DNA of 64,000 nucleotides from Pseudocolwellia sp049933045 (GCF_049933045.1 NZ_CP187926.1:1736001-1800000), one strand, 5' to 3'. Positions 8,608-17,867 are shown, counted from the stretch's first letter. Notes: a model not told the origin generated them from the letters alone. Program-made: numbers and translations.

Positions 8608-9033
8608 ATGTCTGATGAATACCCTATTGTTACTATTTCTTATCAACCCATTGAACTATGTAAATTACTTAAAATAGCGAATATGGTTTCAGGCGGTGGT
8701 GAAGCTAAAATAGTGATCAGCGAAGGTTACGTCTATTTAAATGGTGAAGTTGAATTTCAAAAAAGAAAGAAAGTATACGATAACGATGTCATTGAATTTA
8801 ATGGTGATGTAGTGCAAGTGGTTTGTTCTAATTTATCTGCAAGTAAACCTGTTAAAGCGCATGCGTCTCCTCAAGCAAACAAAAAAGCTAAAGGTAATTC
8901 AAACCCTAAGTCCAAAAACAAATCTCAAAATAAGGCACAAAACAATAAGCCTGATAACGTGAATTCACCACAATTTGTTGATAATTTTGCTGAACCAGGT
9001 AAGCCTGCAAAAAGAAGACCTATTTCATTCTAG
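8608..9033 (+). CDS. S4-domain RNA-binding protein, YbcJ-like
   Basis: A 141-residue protein. Residues about 12-75 form an S4 RNA-binding fold of the YbcJ type (ELCKLLKIANMVSGGGEAKIVI, GYVYLNGEVEFQKRKKVYDND, then a VIEFNGDVVQVV strand). Beyond residue 80 is a low-complexity basic tail rich in Lys, Asn, Gln and Pro, longer than in the roughly 70-residue E. coli protein, which may add non-specific RNA contacts. Homologues are small RNA-binding proteins thought to act near the ribosome; the exact role is not established. It is monocistronic, flanked by hairpins on both sides. Confidence 0.8.
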   Translation: MSDEYPIVTISYQPIELCKLLKIANMVSGGGEAKIVISEGYVYLNGEVEFQKRKKVYDNDVIEFNGDVVQVVCSNLSASKPVKAHASPQANKKAKGNSNPKSKNKSQNKAQNNKPDNVNSPQFVDNFAEPGKPAKRRPISF

Positions 9034-9038
9034 CTAAA

Positions 9039-9107
9039 GCATTCTAATTTACATTTAGAATGCAGATGCGGGTTTAGCGTTAAGTTACTGTTTTGACTTA
9101 ACGCTAA
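9039..9107. terminator. Two hairpins between convergent genes
   Basis: Stem 1: GCATTCTAA (9039-9047) with TTAGAATGC (9055-9063). Stem 2: TTAGCGTTAAGT (9074-9085) with ACTTAACGCTAA (9096-9107), a perfect 12-bp stem. They separate the rightward S4 gene from the leftward acetyltransferase gene and may terminate both; neither has a strong T run. Confidence 0.5.
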
Positions 9108-9136
9108 CATTAGCTAAAAATAGCCAGAATATAACT

Positions 9137-9619
9137 TTACAGCTTCTTCTGCCAGAAAACAGCTTGTCCCATTTTAGGATCTAACTCGTAACCCGCAAAA
9201 CCTTCTTTCGCATAAGCAGCTTTAGCCACAGCATTACCTTGCAGTACTTCTAACGTTAACTTACAACACCCCATGTCTTTCGCTATTTGTTCAACTTTAT
9301 CAAACAGTAAGTTGGTTATGCCTTGCCTTCTAAAAGCTTTAACAACCGATACATCATGAAAGTTAACCAAAGGTTTGGCGGCAAATGTTGAAAAACCGAT
9401 TACACAATTAGCGATACCTGCAGGTTTCCCATCAACATAAGCTAATACCGTAAAAACATTACTTTGTTGTTTTAAGCTCTCAATTAAATGTTGTTGCGTG
9501 TATTCAGAAAGTGGCTCACCGCCGCCCATAGCATCCATCGCATAATCATTTAACAAAAAGAGTAAATCAGTGGTGTGTTGCTCGTTCTGATAATCCGCTT
9601 GTATTACTTCTATAGTCAT
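9137..9619 (-). CDS. GNAT family N-acetyltransferase
   Basis: A 160-residue GNAT-fold enzyme transferring an acyl group from acyl-CoA to an unknown amine. Motif D-C strands precede the acetyl-CoA binding motif A (VNFHDVSVVKAFRRQGITNLL, where RRQGI supplies the pyrophosphate loop). Motif B follows (LEVLQGNAVAKAAYAKEGF, with the usual N..A...Y...GF pattern). Length is that of a single-domain GNAT. No operon partner: it faces the S4 gene and is divergent from proS. The substrate cannot be told from sequence. Confidence 0.85.
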   Translation of the reverse strand: MTIEVIQADYQNEQHTTDLLFLLNDYAMDAMGGGEPLSEYTQQHLIESLKQQSNVFTVLAYVDGKPAGIANCVIGFSTFAAKPLVNFHDVSVVKAFRRQGITNLLFDKVEQIAKDMGCCKLTLEVLQGNAVAKAAYAKEGFAGYELDPKMGQAVFWQKKL

Positions 9620-9739
9620 AAGTTTTTTCCTTGTTATTTCCCCTAGTTTTTCAATAATGTAACGTAATAAATAACAGAATATAACCCTGTAAGCAGTAGT
9701 AATTATATTAAAAACCTTAATAAAATTTATTTATAGCTT

Positions 9740-9766
9740 TTGCCAACTAAAGTGCCCTGCTAGAAT
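9740..9766 (+). promoter_or_regulatory. Candidate sigma-70 promoter of proS
   Basis: TTGCCA (9740-9745), a 15-bp spacer, then TAGAAT (9761-9766) preceded by TGC, an extended -10 that can compensate for the short spacer. It lies 47 bp before the proS start codon. Confidence 0.5.
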
Positions 9767-9812
9767 AGCGCCATTAAGATATAACACGTCTATTTAACGG
9801 AAATTTTTATCC

Positions 9813-11522
9813 ATGCGTACTAGTCAATATTTACTTTCTACACTGAAAGAAACTCCAGCAAGCGCTGAAGTTATCAGCCATCAATTAATGTTACGTGCAG
9901 GTTTAGTGCGTAATTTAGCTTCAGGTTTATATACTTGGCTACCCACTGGTTTAAAAGTTTTAAGAAAAGTGGAAAACATAGTACGCGAAGAAATGGAACG
10001 TGCTGGCGCTTTAGAAGTATTAATGCCTATGGTTCAACCTGCTGATTTATGGGAAGAGTCTGGTCGTTGGGATGATTACGGTCCTGAGTTATTACGCTTA
10101 AACGATCGCCATAATCGCCCTTTTGTTTTAGGCCCAACTCACGAAGAAGTCATTACTAAGTTAGTCGCTAACGAAATTAGTAGCTATAAACAGTTACCTT
10201 TAAACGTGTACCAAATACAATCAAAATTCCGTGATGAAATACGTCCTCGCTTCGGTATTATGCGTGGTCGTGAATTTTTAATGAAAGATGCTTACTCTTT
10301 TCATTTAACGGATGAGTGTTTAGAAAAAACTTATCAAATCATGTTTGATACTTATTGCAGAATATTCGATCGCTTAGGTTTAGATTACCGCCCTGTTATT
10401 GCTGATACAGGTTCTATCGGTGGTGAAGCTTCACATGAGTTTCATGTTTTAGCTGATTCTGGTGAAGATGATATCGCTTTCAGTGACGCAAGTGAATTTG
10501 CTGCTAACATTGAAAAAGCTGAAGCTTTAGCCCCTGCAGGTGAACGCCCTGCTGCTACACAAGATTTAACTGAGGTTTCTACACCGAATGTTAAGTCTAT
10601 TGAAGATGTGGCTAACTTCTTAAAAGTTGACGTAAAAGCAACAGCTAAAACATTACTTGTTTTAGGTGAAGAAGTTAAAGGTCAATCTACTCCAGTTATC
10701 GCACTTGTATTAAGAGGCGATCATCAATTAAACGAAATTAAAGCTGAGCATTTACCTTTAGTTGCGACTCCACTAACTTTTGCTTCAGATGAGCAAATCT
10801 TAGCAGCAGCTGGTTGTGATGCAGGTTCCATTGGTCCTGTCGGCTTAAGCATTCAAGTAATTGTTGACCGTAGTGCAGCTCACTTAGCTGACTTTGTTTG
10901 TGGCGCTAACAAAAATGATGTTCACTTTACTGGTGCTAACTGGGATCGTGATTGTGCAGAATACACTGTTGCTGACATTCGTAACGTTGTTGAAGGTGAT
11001 CCTAGCCCATGTGGTTCAGGTAACATTGTTATCAAACGTGGTATTGAAGTAGGTCATATTTTCCAATTAGGTCAAAAATACGCAGAAGCAATGAACTGCG
11101 GTGTTTTAACTGAGCAAGGTAAAAACAAAACATTAACGATGGGTTGTTACGGTATCGGTGTTTCAAGAATTGTTGCTGCCGCTATTGAACAAAACCACGA
11201 TAAATATGGTATCAAATGGCCAGCAGCTATTGCACCTTACCAAGTGGCTATTGTTCCAATGAACATGGCAAAATCGGCCCGTGTTAAAGAAACAGCTGAA
11301 GCCATGTATGAACAACTACAACAAGCTGGTATTGAAGTTATATTTGATGACAGAAAAGAAAGACCTGGTGTAATGTTCGCAGATCATGAATTAATCGGAA
11401 CTCCTTTGCTATTAGTTATTGGTGAACGTAATTTAGATAACCAAGAACTTGAAGTTAAGAACAGAATCACTGGTGAGAAAACTATGATCAAAATAGAAGA
11501 CGTAATGTCTTTATTTGCATAG
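9813..11522 (+). CDS. proS: Prolyl-tRNA synthetase
   Basis: Cytoplasmic class II aminoacyl-tRNA synthetase charging tRNA-Pro. The 569-residue length and layout are those of the bacterial form. The catalytic core starts with MRTSQYLLSTLKETP. Motif 2 is FRDEIRPRFGIMRGREFLMKD. An editing insertion (YbaK-like, about residues 235-390) includes VADFLKVDVKATAKTLLV-type sequence and the KNDVHFTGANWDRD region. Motif 3 follows (TMGCYGIGVSRIVAAAIEQ), then a C-terminal anticodon-binding domain (APYQVAIVPMNM onward). A strong terminator follows. Monocistronic. Confidence 0.98.
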   Translation: MRTSQYLLSTLKETPASAEVISHQLMLRAGLVRNLASGLYTWLPTGLKVLRKVENIVREEMERAGALEVLMPMVQPADLWEESGRWDDYGPELLRLNDRHNRPFVLGPTHEEVITKLVANEISSYKQLPLNVYQIQSKFRDEIRPRFGIMRGREFLMKDAYSFHLTDECLEKTYQIMFDTYCRIFDRLGLDYRPVIADTGSIGGEASHEFHVLADSGEDDIAFSDASEFAANIEKAEALAPAGERPAATQDLTEVSTPNVKSIEDVANFLKVDVKATAKTLLVLGEEVKGQSTPVIALVLRGDHQLNEIKAEHLPLVATPLTFASDEQILAAAGCDAGSIGPVGLSIQVIVDRSAAHLADFVCGANKNDVHFTGANWDRDCAEYTVADIRNVVEGDPSPCGSGNIVIKRGIEVGHIFQLGQKYAEAMNCGVLTEQGKNKTLTMGCYGIGVSRIVAAAIEQNHDKYGIKWPAAIAPYQVAIVPMNMAKSARVKETAEAMYEQLQQAGIEVIFDDRKERPGVMFADHELIGTPLLLVIGERNLDNQELEVKNRITGEKTMIKIEDVMSLFA

Positions 11523-11540
11523 AACTGATTTAAGTTAACT

Positions 11541-11562
11541 TAGTTTAGTTTAGTTTAGTTTA
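11541..11562. repeat. Short tandem repeat TAGTT x4
   Basis: Four direct copies of TAGTT plus TA, between the proS stop and its terminator. Such pentamer runs are prone to slippage; here they lie in a 3' untranslated region with no evident effect. Confidence 0.8.
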
Positions 11563-11580
11563 AGAATTAAATATCAAAAA

Positions 11581-11611
11581 GCCGCTTTTCGTGATGAAAA
11601 GCGGCTTTTTT
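11581..11611 (+). terminator. Rho-independent terminator of proS, bidirectional
   Basis: Perfect 10-bp stem GCCGCTTTTC (11581-11590) with GAAAAGCGGC (11596-11605), 5-base loop, followed by six T and preceded by five A. It can terminate proS and also the convergent glpK transcript. Confidence 0.92.
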
Positions 11612-11657
11612 GTTTATGCTTCATTTTGATAAAATAGGATTTCGTTCAAATTTTAGG

Positions 11658-11710
11658 TAACAAATGAGTTAACCTATTTTAAGAGACTACATAATTTTAC
11701 TCATTTGTTA
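11658..11710 (-). repeat. Inverted repeat at the 3' end of glpK
   Basis: TAACAAATGAG (11658-11668) is the exact reverse complement of CTCATTTGTTA (11700-11710), 31-base spacing. The distal copy includes the glpK stop codon, so the glpK mRNA end can fold back on itself. Confidence 0.6.
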
Positions 11711-13186
11711 GCTTTGTACTTTTTTAATTGCCGCTAACCAATGATCATATAAATCATTTCTTTGCTTAGGTAACATACTTGGTTCAAATTTACGTTCGCA
11801 ATGCCACATACTGGCTAACTCTTCAGTAGAAGAAAACACGCCAGCCTGCAAACCAGCTAAATAAGCAACACCCAAAGCTGTAGTTTCAATAATTTCTGGT
11901 CTATCAACTTCAGCGCCTAAAATATTCGCTAAGAAAGACAATACCCAATTATTGGCTACCATACCGCCATCAACTCGTAATTTAGTTAAACGTAAACCAT
12001 CACTTTCCATGGCTTTTTGTAAGTCTTTCGTTTGATAACAAACAGACTGCAATGCTGCTGTAACTATTTCTTTAATGCCTGAATCGCGTGTTAAACCCAA
12101 AATTGCACCTCGTGCATTAGGATCCCAATAAGGAGCGCCTAAACCAGTAAATGCAGGTACTAACACAACACCATGGTCAAAAGGTACGCCTTCAACAATG
12201 TCTTCAGCTTCGCTCGCATTAGTAATGAGTTTTAAGCCATCTCGGATCCACTGTATGGTAGCGCCAGCCATAAAGATGCTACCTTCAATAGCATAGGTCG
12301 GTTTACCGTTTAATCTATAAGCCACGGTAGTCAATAATCGATGTTTGGAAACTAAAGGTTTATCACCAGTATTTAACATTAAAAAACAGCCAGTACCGTA
12401 GGTGCTTTTAGCCATGCCTTGCTCAAAACAAGCTTGACCAAATAAAGCCGCTTGCTGATCGCCTGCAATACCTTGAATGGGAATGGATTGTCCTAATATT
12501 TCAGGAGAAGAAAGTCCGAACTCACACGATGAGTCCATCACTTCTGGTAATAATGATTTAGGAATATTAAACAACGTAAGTAATTCTTCATCCCACTCTT
12601 GAGTATGAATATTAAAAATCATGGTACGTGACGCATTTGTAGCATCAGTTCTATGTACTTCACCTGAGGTTAAGTGCCATAAAAGAAAACTATCAACAGT
12701 ACCAAAAGCGAGTTCACCTTTATCAGCTTTTTCTCTAGCACCTTCTACGTTGTCTAAAATCCATTTAATTTTAGTGGCAGAAAAATAAGGATCTAATAAT
12801 AATCCCGTTTTGCTATTAATTAATTCTGCGGTTTCAGGATTATTGATAGAATCACAATATTCTGCAGTTCTTCTGTCTTGCCAAACAATCGCGTTATATA
12901 ACGCCTTGCCTGTTTTTTTGTTCCAAACTAAAGTAGTTTCTCGCTGATTAGTTATACCTATTGTTATCACTTGACTTGCTGCGACGTTATTTTCACTTAA
13001 TACACGCTGACAAACCTCAACAACTGTGTTCCATATATCTTCAGGTTTATGTTCAACCCAACCATTTTTTGGAAAGTGCTGTTCAAACTCTGCTTGCGCA
13101 ACAGCGAACACTTGCCCTTTTGTAGTAAATAAAATGGCTCTAGAACTGGTTGTTCCTTGATCTATCGATAAAATATATTTAGACAT
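11708..13186 (-). CDS. glpK: Glycerol kinase
   Basis: Phosphorylates glycerol to sn-glycerol 3-phosphate with ATP in the cytoplasm. The 492-residue protein (E. coli GlpK has about 500) begins with the FGGY-kinase phosphate loop YILSIDQGTTSSRAILF. It also shows the FGGY signatures around VIGITNQRETTLVWNKKTG and IVWQDRRTAEYC, the catalytic Asp region IQGIAGDQQAALFGQ, and the ATP-site block TALQSVCYQTKDL with LRVDGGMVANNW. It is divergent from the repressor glpR and close to glpD. No glpF facilitator gene is present here, so glycerol entry must rely on another locus or diffusion. Confidence 0.97.
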   Translation of the reverse strand: MSKYILSIDQGTTSSRAILFTTKGQVFAVAQAEFEQHFPKNGWVEHKPEDIWNTVVEVCQRVLSENNVAASQVITIGITNQRETTLVWNKKTGKALYNAIVWQDRRTAEYCDSINNPETAELINSKTGLLLDPYFSATKIKWILDNVEGAREKADKGELAFGTVDSFLLWHLTSGEVHRTDATNASRTMIFNIHTQEWDEELLTLFNIPKSLLPEVMDSSCEFGLSSPEILGQSIPIQGIAGDQQAALFGQACFEQGMAKSTYGTGCFLMLNTGDKPLVSKHRLLTTVAYRLNGKPTYAIEGSIFMAGATIQWIRDGLKLITNASEAEDIVEGVPFDHGVVLVPAFTGLGAPYWDPNARGAILGLTRDSGIKEIVTAALQSVCYQTKDLQKAMESDGLRLTKLRVDGGMVANNWVLSFLANILGAEVDRPEIIETTALGVAYLAGLQAGVFSSTEELASMWHCERKFEPSMLPKQRNDLYDHWLAAIKKVQS

Positions 13187-13272
13187 TGTGATAACTTTTA
13201 TTGAGTAAATAGGTTATATTTATTCGATAATGCACATAAAAAATCGCTAAAGCAATAATTAATTTTCTATAT

Positions 13273-13279
13273 CGAACAT
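13273..13279 (+). promoter_or_regulatory. Possible GlpR half-site in the glpK-glpR intergenic region
   Basis: CGAACAT, also found twice upstream of glpD. The known E. coli GlpR operator contains the same TTCG/CGAACAT half-site. Only one copy was found in this 289-bp divergent region, so the call is weak. Confidence 0.35.
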
Positions 13280-13475
13280 TTATAAGGATTTATGAATTGT
13301 GAGTTAAAGTCCTTATATGTGATAATTATTGTGAAATAAGTAAGACTAAGAACTTGTTTAAATATTTTGTTATTTAAGTGATTAAACGTGTGACTAGCTT
13401 ATACATTAATTAAGAATTTTATAAATTATTTATGATAAAGAGTCGATTAGAAGTGATCAAATTAAGGCGATTAAA

Positions 13476-14234
13476 ATGAGTTTAAATCAGCGACAAACTG
13501 AACTGGTTGAGTTTGTACATAATAATGGGTTTGTAAATATAGATACCCTAGTTCAACACTTTGATGTTACGCCACAAACCATCAGAAGAGATTTGAATAA
13601 GCTTGCTGAAAACGGAAATATCATTAGACATCATGGTGGTGCTGAAGCAACATCAAGTAGTGCAAATACCTCTTATCAATCACGTAAAATAATGAACCTT
13701 GATGCTAAAGAAAAAATAGCAAAGCAAGTTGCAGCCATGATACCTAATGGCGCATCGGTTTTTATTAACATTGGCACGACAACCGAGACTATTGCTAAAG
13801 CACTGCTGAATCACTCAAACTTAAATATAGTAACGAATAACATTCATGTAGCAACCATTCTATCAGCTAAAGAAGACTTTACTGTGATTATTGCTGCTGG
13901 TGAAGTACGCCATAAAGATGGTGGTATTATTGGTGAAGCAACATGTGATTTCATCAGTCAGTTTCATATGGATTTCGGCATTATCGGGATTAGTGGTATC
14001 AGTAATGATGGTTCTTTACTCGAGTTTGATTTTAGAGAAGTAAAAGTTGCACAAGCCATAATACAAAATTCAACGACCGTTATATTAGCGACGGATCATT
14101 CAAAGTTTGGTCGAAACGCTATGGTCAAACAAGGTAATATTTCACAAATAGATCACTTCTTTACAGATGAAGTACCGCCGGGTGATTTGAATGAGATTTT
14201 AGAAACTAATAATGTTCAAACTTATGTTGTTTAA
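13476..14234 (+). CDS. glpR: Glycerol-3-phosphate regulon repressor, DeoR family
   Basis: Transcriptional repressor relieved by glycerol 3-phosphate. A 252-residue DeoR protein. The N-terminal helix-turn-helix spans about 5-55 (RQTELVEFVHNNGFVNIDTL, then VTPQTIRRDLNKLAENGNIIRHHGGA). The C-terminal sugar-phosphate-binding DeoRC domain has the phosphate-loop segment NIGTTTETIAKALL and the block DFGIIGISGIS. It sits between glpK (divergent) and glpD (same direction), a layout that supports local control of both. It is followed by its own terminator, so glpD has a separate promoter. Confidence 0.93.
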   Translation: MSLNQRQTELVEFVHNNGFVNIDTLVQHFDVTPQTIRRDLNKLAENGNIIRHHGGAEATSSSANTSYQSRKIMNLDAKEKIAKQVAAMIPNGASVFINIGTTTETIAKALLNHSNLNIVTNNIHVATILSAKEDFTVIIAAGEVRHKDGGIIGEATCDFISQFHMDFGIIGISGISNDGSLLEFDFREVKVAQAIIQNSTTVILATDHSKFGRNAMVKQGNISQIDHFFTDEVPPGDLNEILETNNVQTYVV

Positions 14235-14270
14235 TTAAACCCAGTAAGAGCACAGCTATTCTTTATAATT

Positions 14271-14294
14271 AATGCAGTTTATCTGCATTTTTTT
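14271..14294 (+). terminator. Rho-independent terminator of glpR
   Basis: AATGCAG (14271-14277) pairs with CTGCATT (14283-14289), 5-base loop, and runs into a T tract ending near 14294. Confidence 0.75.
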
Positions 14295-14332
14295 ATGTCT
14301 AAATATTATTTATTTTCTTTATTACTTGCATT

Positions 14333-14349
14333 CGAACATAAACGAACAT
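14333..14349 (+). promoter_or_regulatory. Candidate GlpR operator upstream of glpD
   Basis: Two direct copies of CGAACAT (14333-14339 and 14343-14349), starts 10 bp apart, that is one helical turn, 96 bp before the glpD ATG. The half-site matches the known GlpR recognition sequence, but the direct (not inverted) arrangement is unusual. Confidence 0.5.
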
Positions 14350-14444
14350 TAAAATACTCACTAACGAAAATCATTAAGTGCCATTAGGTGATAGTTTGAT
14401 GATTTAATTATTAAGTAACACATTTAAATAAGTGAGTGAACAAA

Positions 14445-15947
14445 ATGGATAATACCTTTGATATCGTTGTTATAGGCGGTGGTATAAACGGTACAGGTGT
14501 AGCAGCTGATGCAGCAGGTAGAGGTTTGAATGTTCTATTATGTGAACAAGACGATTTAGCATCTGCCACATCATCAAATAGCAGCAAACTTATTCATGGC
14601 GGTTTACGTTACTTAGAGCATTACGAGTTTCGTTTAGTTAGAGAAGCTTTAGCCGAGCGCGAAACACTGATTAAGAATGCTCCTCATATTATTAAACCTT
14701 TAGCTTTTCGATTACCTCACCAAAGACATTTAAGACCTTCGTGGATGATCCGGATAGGTCTATTCATGTACGACAATTTAGCTAAGCGCGTTACCTTACC
14801 TTCTTCTAAAGGTATAAAGTTTTTAGAAGATAGTGCTTTAGTACCCTCAATTAAAAAAGGTTTTGAATATTCAGATGGCTGGGTAGACGATGCTCGCTTA
14901 GTTGTTCTTAATGCGATGTCTGCAAAAGAAAATGGCGCGGCTATTTTAACCCGTACTCAATGCATTAAAGCTTACAGAGAAAATGATCTTTGGGTTGTTG
15001 TACTGAAAGATGTATTAACTGGCGAAGAAAAAACAGTTAAAAGCAAAGCTATTGTGAATGCTTCTGGTCCTTGGGTGGCTAAGTTATTTAGTGACGCTCT
15101 TACGATTAAATCGCCTCAGAAAGTACGTTTAGTTAAAGGCAGTCATATCGTTGTTCCTCGTATACATGATGAAGAACAAGCCTATATGCTACAAAACGCA
15201 GATCAACGTATTGTATTTGTTATTCCGTTTGAAGATGAGTTTTCACTTATAGGTACAACCGACGTTGAATATAAAGAAAATCCAAGAGACGTTGAAATAT
15301 CTGACGATGAAATTAACTACTTAATTAATATTACCAACGATTACTTCAAGAAGAAGATTTCACGTCCAGATATTGTAACCACCTATTCGGGCGTAAGACC
15401 TTTACTTGATGACGAATCTGATTCTGCCCAAGCAGTAACTCGTGATTACACATTAGAGTTAAGTGATGAAGACGATAAAGCGCCTATTTTATCTATTTTT
15501 GGTGGAAAGATTACAACATACAGAAAACTGTCTGAAGCCGCTGTAAATAAAATAGCCCCCTACTTCTCGAACATTGGCGATAAGTGGACAGCCTTAAAAG
15601 CATTACCTGGTGGAAACTTTGAAGCGAAAGGAACTTTGCAAGCTGAGATGGAAAGTAAATACCCGTGGTTATCTTCGAATTTAATTACTCGTTATGTTAG
15701 AAGTTATGGAACTTATACATATCTATTTTTAAAAGAAGCTGAAAGTATGGGAGCTATGGGTCAGTGTTTTGGCAAAGATTTATATGAAATTGAAGTGAAT
15801 TATTTAATCGAAAATGAATGGGCGTTAACTGTAGAAGACATCATTTGGCGACGCAGTAAACGTGGTTTATATTTGAGTGAAGCTGAAATAAATACACTAC
15901 AAAATTATATAAGCGCTCATCCAATAGTTGCTAAGCGTTTAGCTTAA
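14445..15947 (+). CDS. glpD: Aerobic glycerol-3-phosphate dehydrogenase
   Basis: Membrane-associated FAD enzyme oxidising sn-glycerol 3-phosphate to dihydroxyacetone phosphate and passing electrons to quinone. About 500 residues, as in the family. The N-terminus has the FAD dinucleotide fold (FDIVVIGGGINGTGVAADAAG) and the conserved LCEQDDLASATSSNSSKLIHGGLRYLE. The central region contains FVIPFEDEFSLIGTTDVEY and the C-terminal part FGGKITTYRKLSE. I chose the ATG at 14445 (MDNTFDIV); a GTG three codons upstream (14436) is possible. With glpK it completes glycerol conversion to dihydroxyacetone phosphate. Confidence 0.97.
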   Translation: MDNTFDIVVIGGGINGTGVAADAAGRGLNVLLCEQDDLASATSSNSSKLIHGGLRYLEHYEFRLVREALAERETLIKNAPHIIKPLAFRLPHQRHLRPSWMIRIGLFMYDNLAKRVTLPSSKGIKFLEDSALVPSIKKGFEYSDGWVDDARLVVLNAMSAKENGAAILTRTQCIKAYRENDLWVVVLKDVLTGEEKTVKSKAIVNASGPWVAKLFSDALTIKSPQKVRLVKGSHIVVPRIHDEEQAYMLQNADQRIVFVIPFEDEFSLIGTTDVEYKENPRDVEISDDEINYLINITNDYFKKKISRPDIVTTYSGVRPLLDDESDSAQAVTRDYTLELSDEDDKAPILSIFGGKITTYRKLSEAAVNKIAPYFSNIGDKWTALKALPGGNFEAKGTLQAEMESKYPWLSSNLITRYVRSYGTYTYLFLKEAESMGAMGQCFGKDLYEIEVNYLIENEWALTVEDIIWRRSKRGLYLSEAEINTLQNYISAHPIVAKRLA

Positions 15948-16618
15948 TTCAGCTTGATTTGATTTACATATTTATAAAAAACCAGATAATTTATACGACT
16001 AAGAAAAGGCTTAATTAGATGCCTTTTCATAAATAAAAATGTTAAAGCAACGTGTAGCATAGTAAATATATGTTTAGGTATACGAATATAAGCGATAACA
16101 TTTACTAATTATTTAACAGCAACTTAATAGGTACGCGTTACAAAAAAACAAATACTAACTCATTTAAATAGCAGATTAAACTTTGATATTAGATTTTAAA
16201 CCTCCCTTAATGAGCCATTCATCTTAGAATACTTAGTATCATCGTGGCATCGTCTCGTTGTACTTCACATTATAATGACAGATATAAACGATAATTTGGA
16301 ATTAAGACTAGCTACTGCTTACTAATTTGATAAAGGCTACATTATCAAATTAGGTACCTAAATTAAGTGCTACGAGCAGGATTTGTTTAAGTAAGTCCAG
16401 ATAGGGTTAAGTACAAATATAAAAAATAGATCGCGAATATTTAGCCTAAAGATTGCGAAGTGTTGAATGATTTTTAGTGCTATTTTCTTACCTCGAATAA
16501 GATATGTCCAAAGTACCTTTATAGATTAAATTGAATATTCGATTTAAAAACACGACGGCCAGCGGCCGCCACATAATTGTAATGGTTATAGTGTGCGGTA
16601 AGCTACCTTTGTTGTGGA
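15948..16618. other. Gene-free region after glpD
   Basis: 671 bp of AT-rich sequence with no credible ORF, hairpin terminator or RNA gene that I recognise. Its right end contains a conspicuous GC-rich island (16552-16570) next to the truncated esterase gene, so the region may be decayed sequence. Confidence 0.5.
16552..16570. other. Short GC-rich island with a NotI site
   Basis: In a very AT-rich setting, 16553-16570 is 16/18 G or C. It contains ACGACGGCCAG (16552-16562), identical over 11 bases to the core of the M13 forward primer/lacZ-alpha region, directly followed by the NotI octamer GCGGCCGC (16562-16569). It may be chance, a rearrangement scar or residual vector sequence. Confidence 0.4.
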
Positions 16619-17867
16619 TTATTGTGAGTCAGATGCATACACTTCTAAGAAGTAGTTATAAACAGCTTCGTCGTCCACAATCACATCACTTTTTGATACT
16701 ACATACCATTGTGGCGTTTCACCTAATGTCGATGTATCAAGATCATCGAACCCCTTGCCTGAAGGTGCAAACAACGTTGCAGCCGCAAATTTGTGATCTG
16801 AACCTGACAGCATATTTAACACGCCTCTACCGCCAAATGAGTGTCCAGTAATATATAAGCGATTAAGGTCAATATTATAATTGGACTGTATTTCGTAAAT
16901 GATGTTATCAAGATCAGTTACCGACCATGCTCCTGTCCCTGATGGTGCTTGAGGCGCCAATAAAATACTTGGCTCTTCAACGTTATTAGCCCATGTGCTA
17001 GCTAATTCTGTAATGATCTGTGCATTATTATCATCTCCCTGTTCCCCACGTGTATGCAGGATAAGCACCAAAGGCATACTCTCAGTTTGCGCTTCTGGTA
17101 TCCAAACTTGGTATGGATAAGGATCACTATCTGTTCCAGCTTGCCAATGACCAGAAACATCTCCAGCCCCCACATCGGTCGCAATTGATTTATCTAAGTT
17201 ATGTCCGTAAAAAACGTATGTAAGTATCACTGCCTACGTCTGAAAATAACGCACTAGGAACATTTTCGTGAGCAACTAATTCAGTCTCATCAAATGAGGT
17301 CCATAAAAACTTTGGATCGAGCTCTGGAGCCAATACCTCTGATAACACATGAACGATACCGTTCGTAGCTACGATATCTGTAATGACAATTTGGGCATCA
17401 TTAATATACAAATTATTACTGTCATCTACTTTATAAGTAATTGCTTGGCTATTTTCAGTGAAAGTAAGCTGATCTTTTAAAGATGCAATTGTAGTCCCAT
17501 CCACCTGATTATCTAACACGTGATAGAGCAATAAAGAATTCAACTGGTCATTAGTTAAACCACTTATATCTCCTAATAAATCAAATGCACTATTATTAGG
17601 TACGAAAATGGTGAATTGACGACTAGTATCTGCGAATCTATCAGTCAAACCTGCTAATTCAAGGGAACCTAGAAAGCGACTAAAACTGGTATCAGCTTCA
17701 AGCACTTGTAAAATATTCATTTCTTCCGCTGGAACAATAACTTGGCCTCCACTTTCTTCAACAGCAACTTTATTATCATTTCCTCCCCCACAAGCCGCTA
17801 AAACACAAGTTAAAATCGGTAAGAGCAACATTCTTTTAAACGATAAGTTAAACATGCCTACATTCAT
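16619..17867 (-). pseudogene. Frameshifted lipoprotein: fasciclin domain plus truncated alpha/beta-hydrolase
   Basis: Two overlapping reading frames look like one broken gene. The 5' part (17867 to 17199) encodes a lipoprotein signal (LPILTCVLAAC, lipobox Cys) and a FAS1/fasciclin domain (FTIFVPNNSAFDLLGD, LLYHVLDNQVDG, GIVHVLSEVL). The 3' part (17230 to 16619) encodes a COG4099-type esterase: LVLILHTRGEQGDDN where HGxGERG is usual, nucleophile elbow GHSFGGRG, and an Asp segment SKSDVIVDD. The frames join smoothly as SDTY-VFYGHN if four bases are removed near 17215; total length is 3n+1. The esterase stops at YASDSQ before the expected C-terminal catalytic His, so the gene appears damaged twice. 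Original role probably a surface-anchored esterase or peptidase. Confidence 0.7.

Noticed and set aside
8608..9033. S4 protein as the heat-shock protein Hsp15
   Set aside because: The order and spacing of conserved residues (LLKIANMVSGGGEAKIVI) match the YbcJ type; Hsp15 has a different N-terminal pattern.
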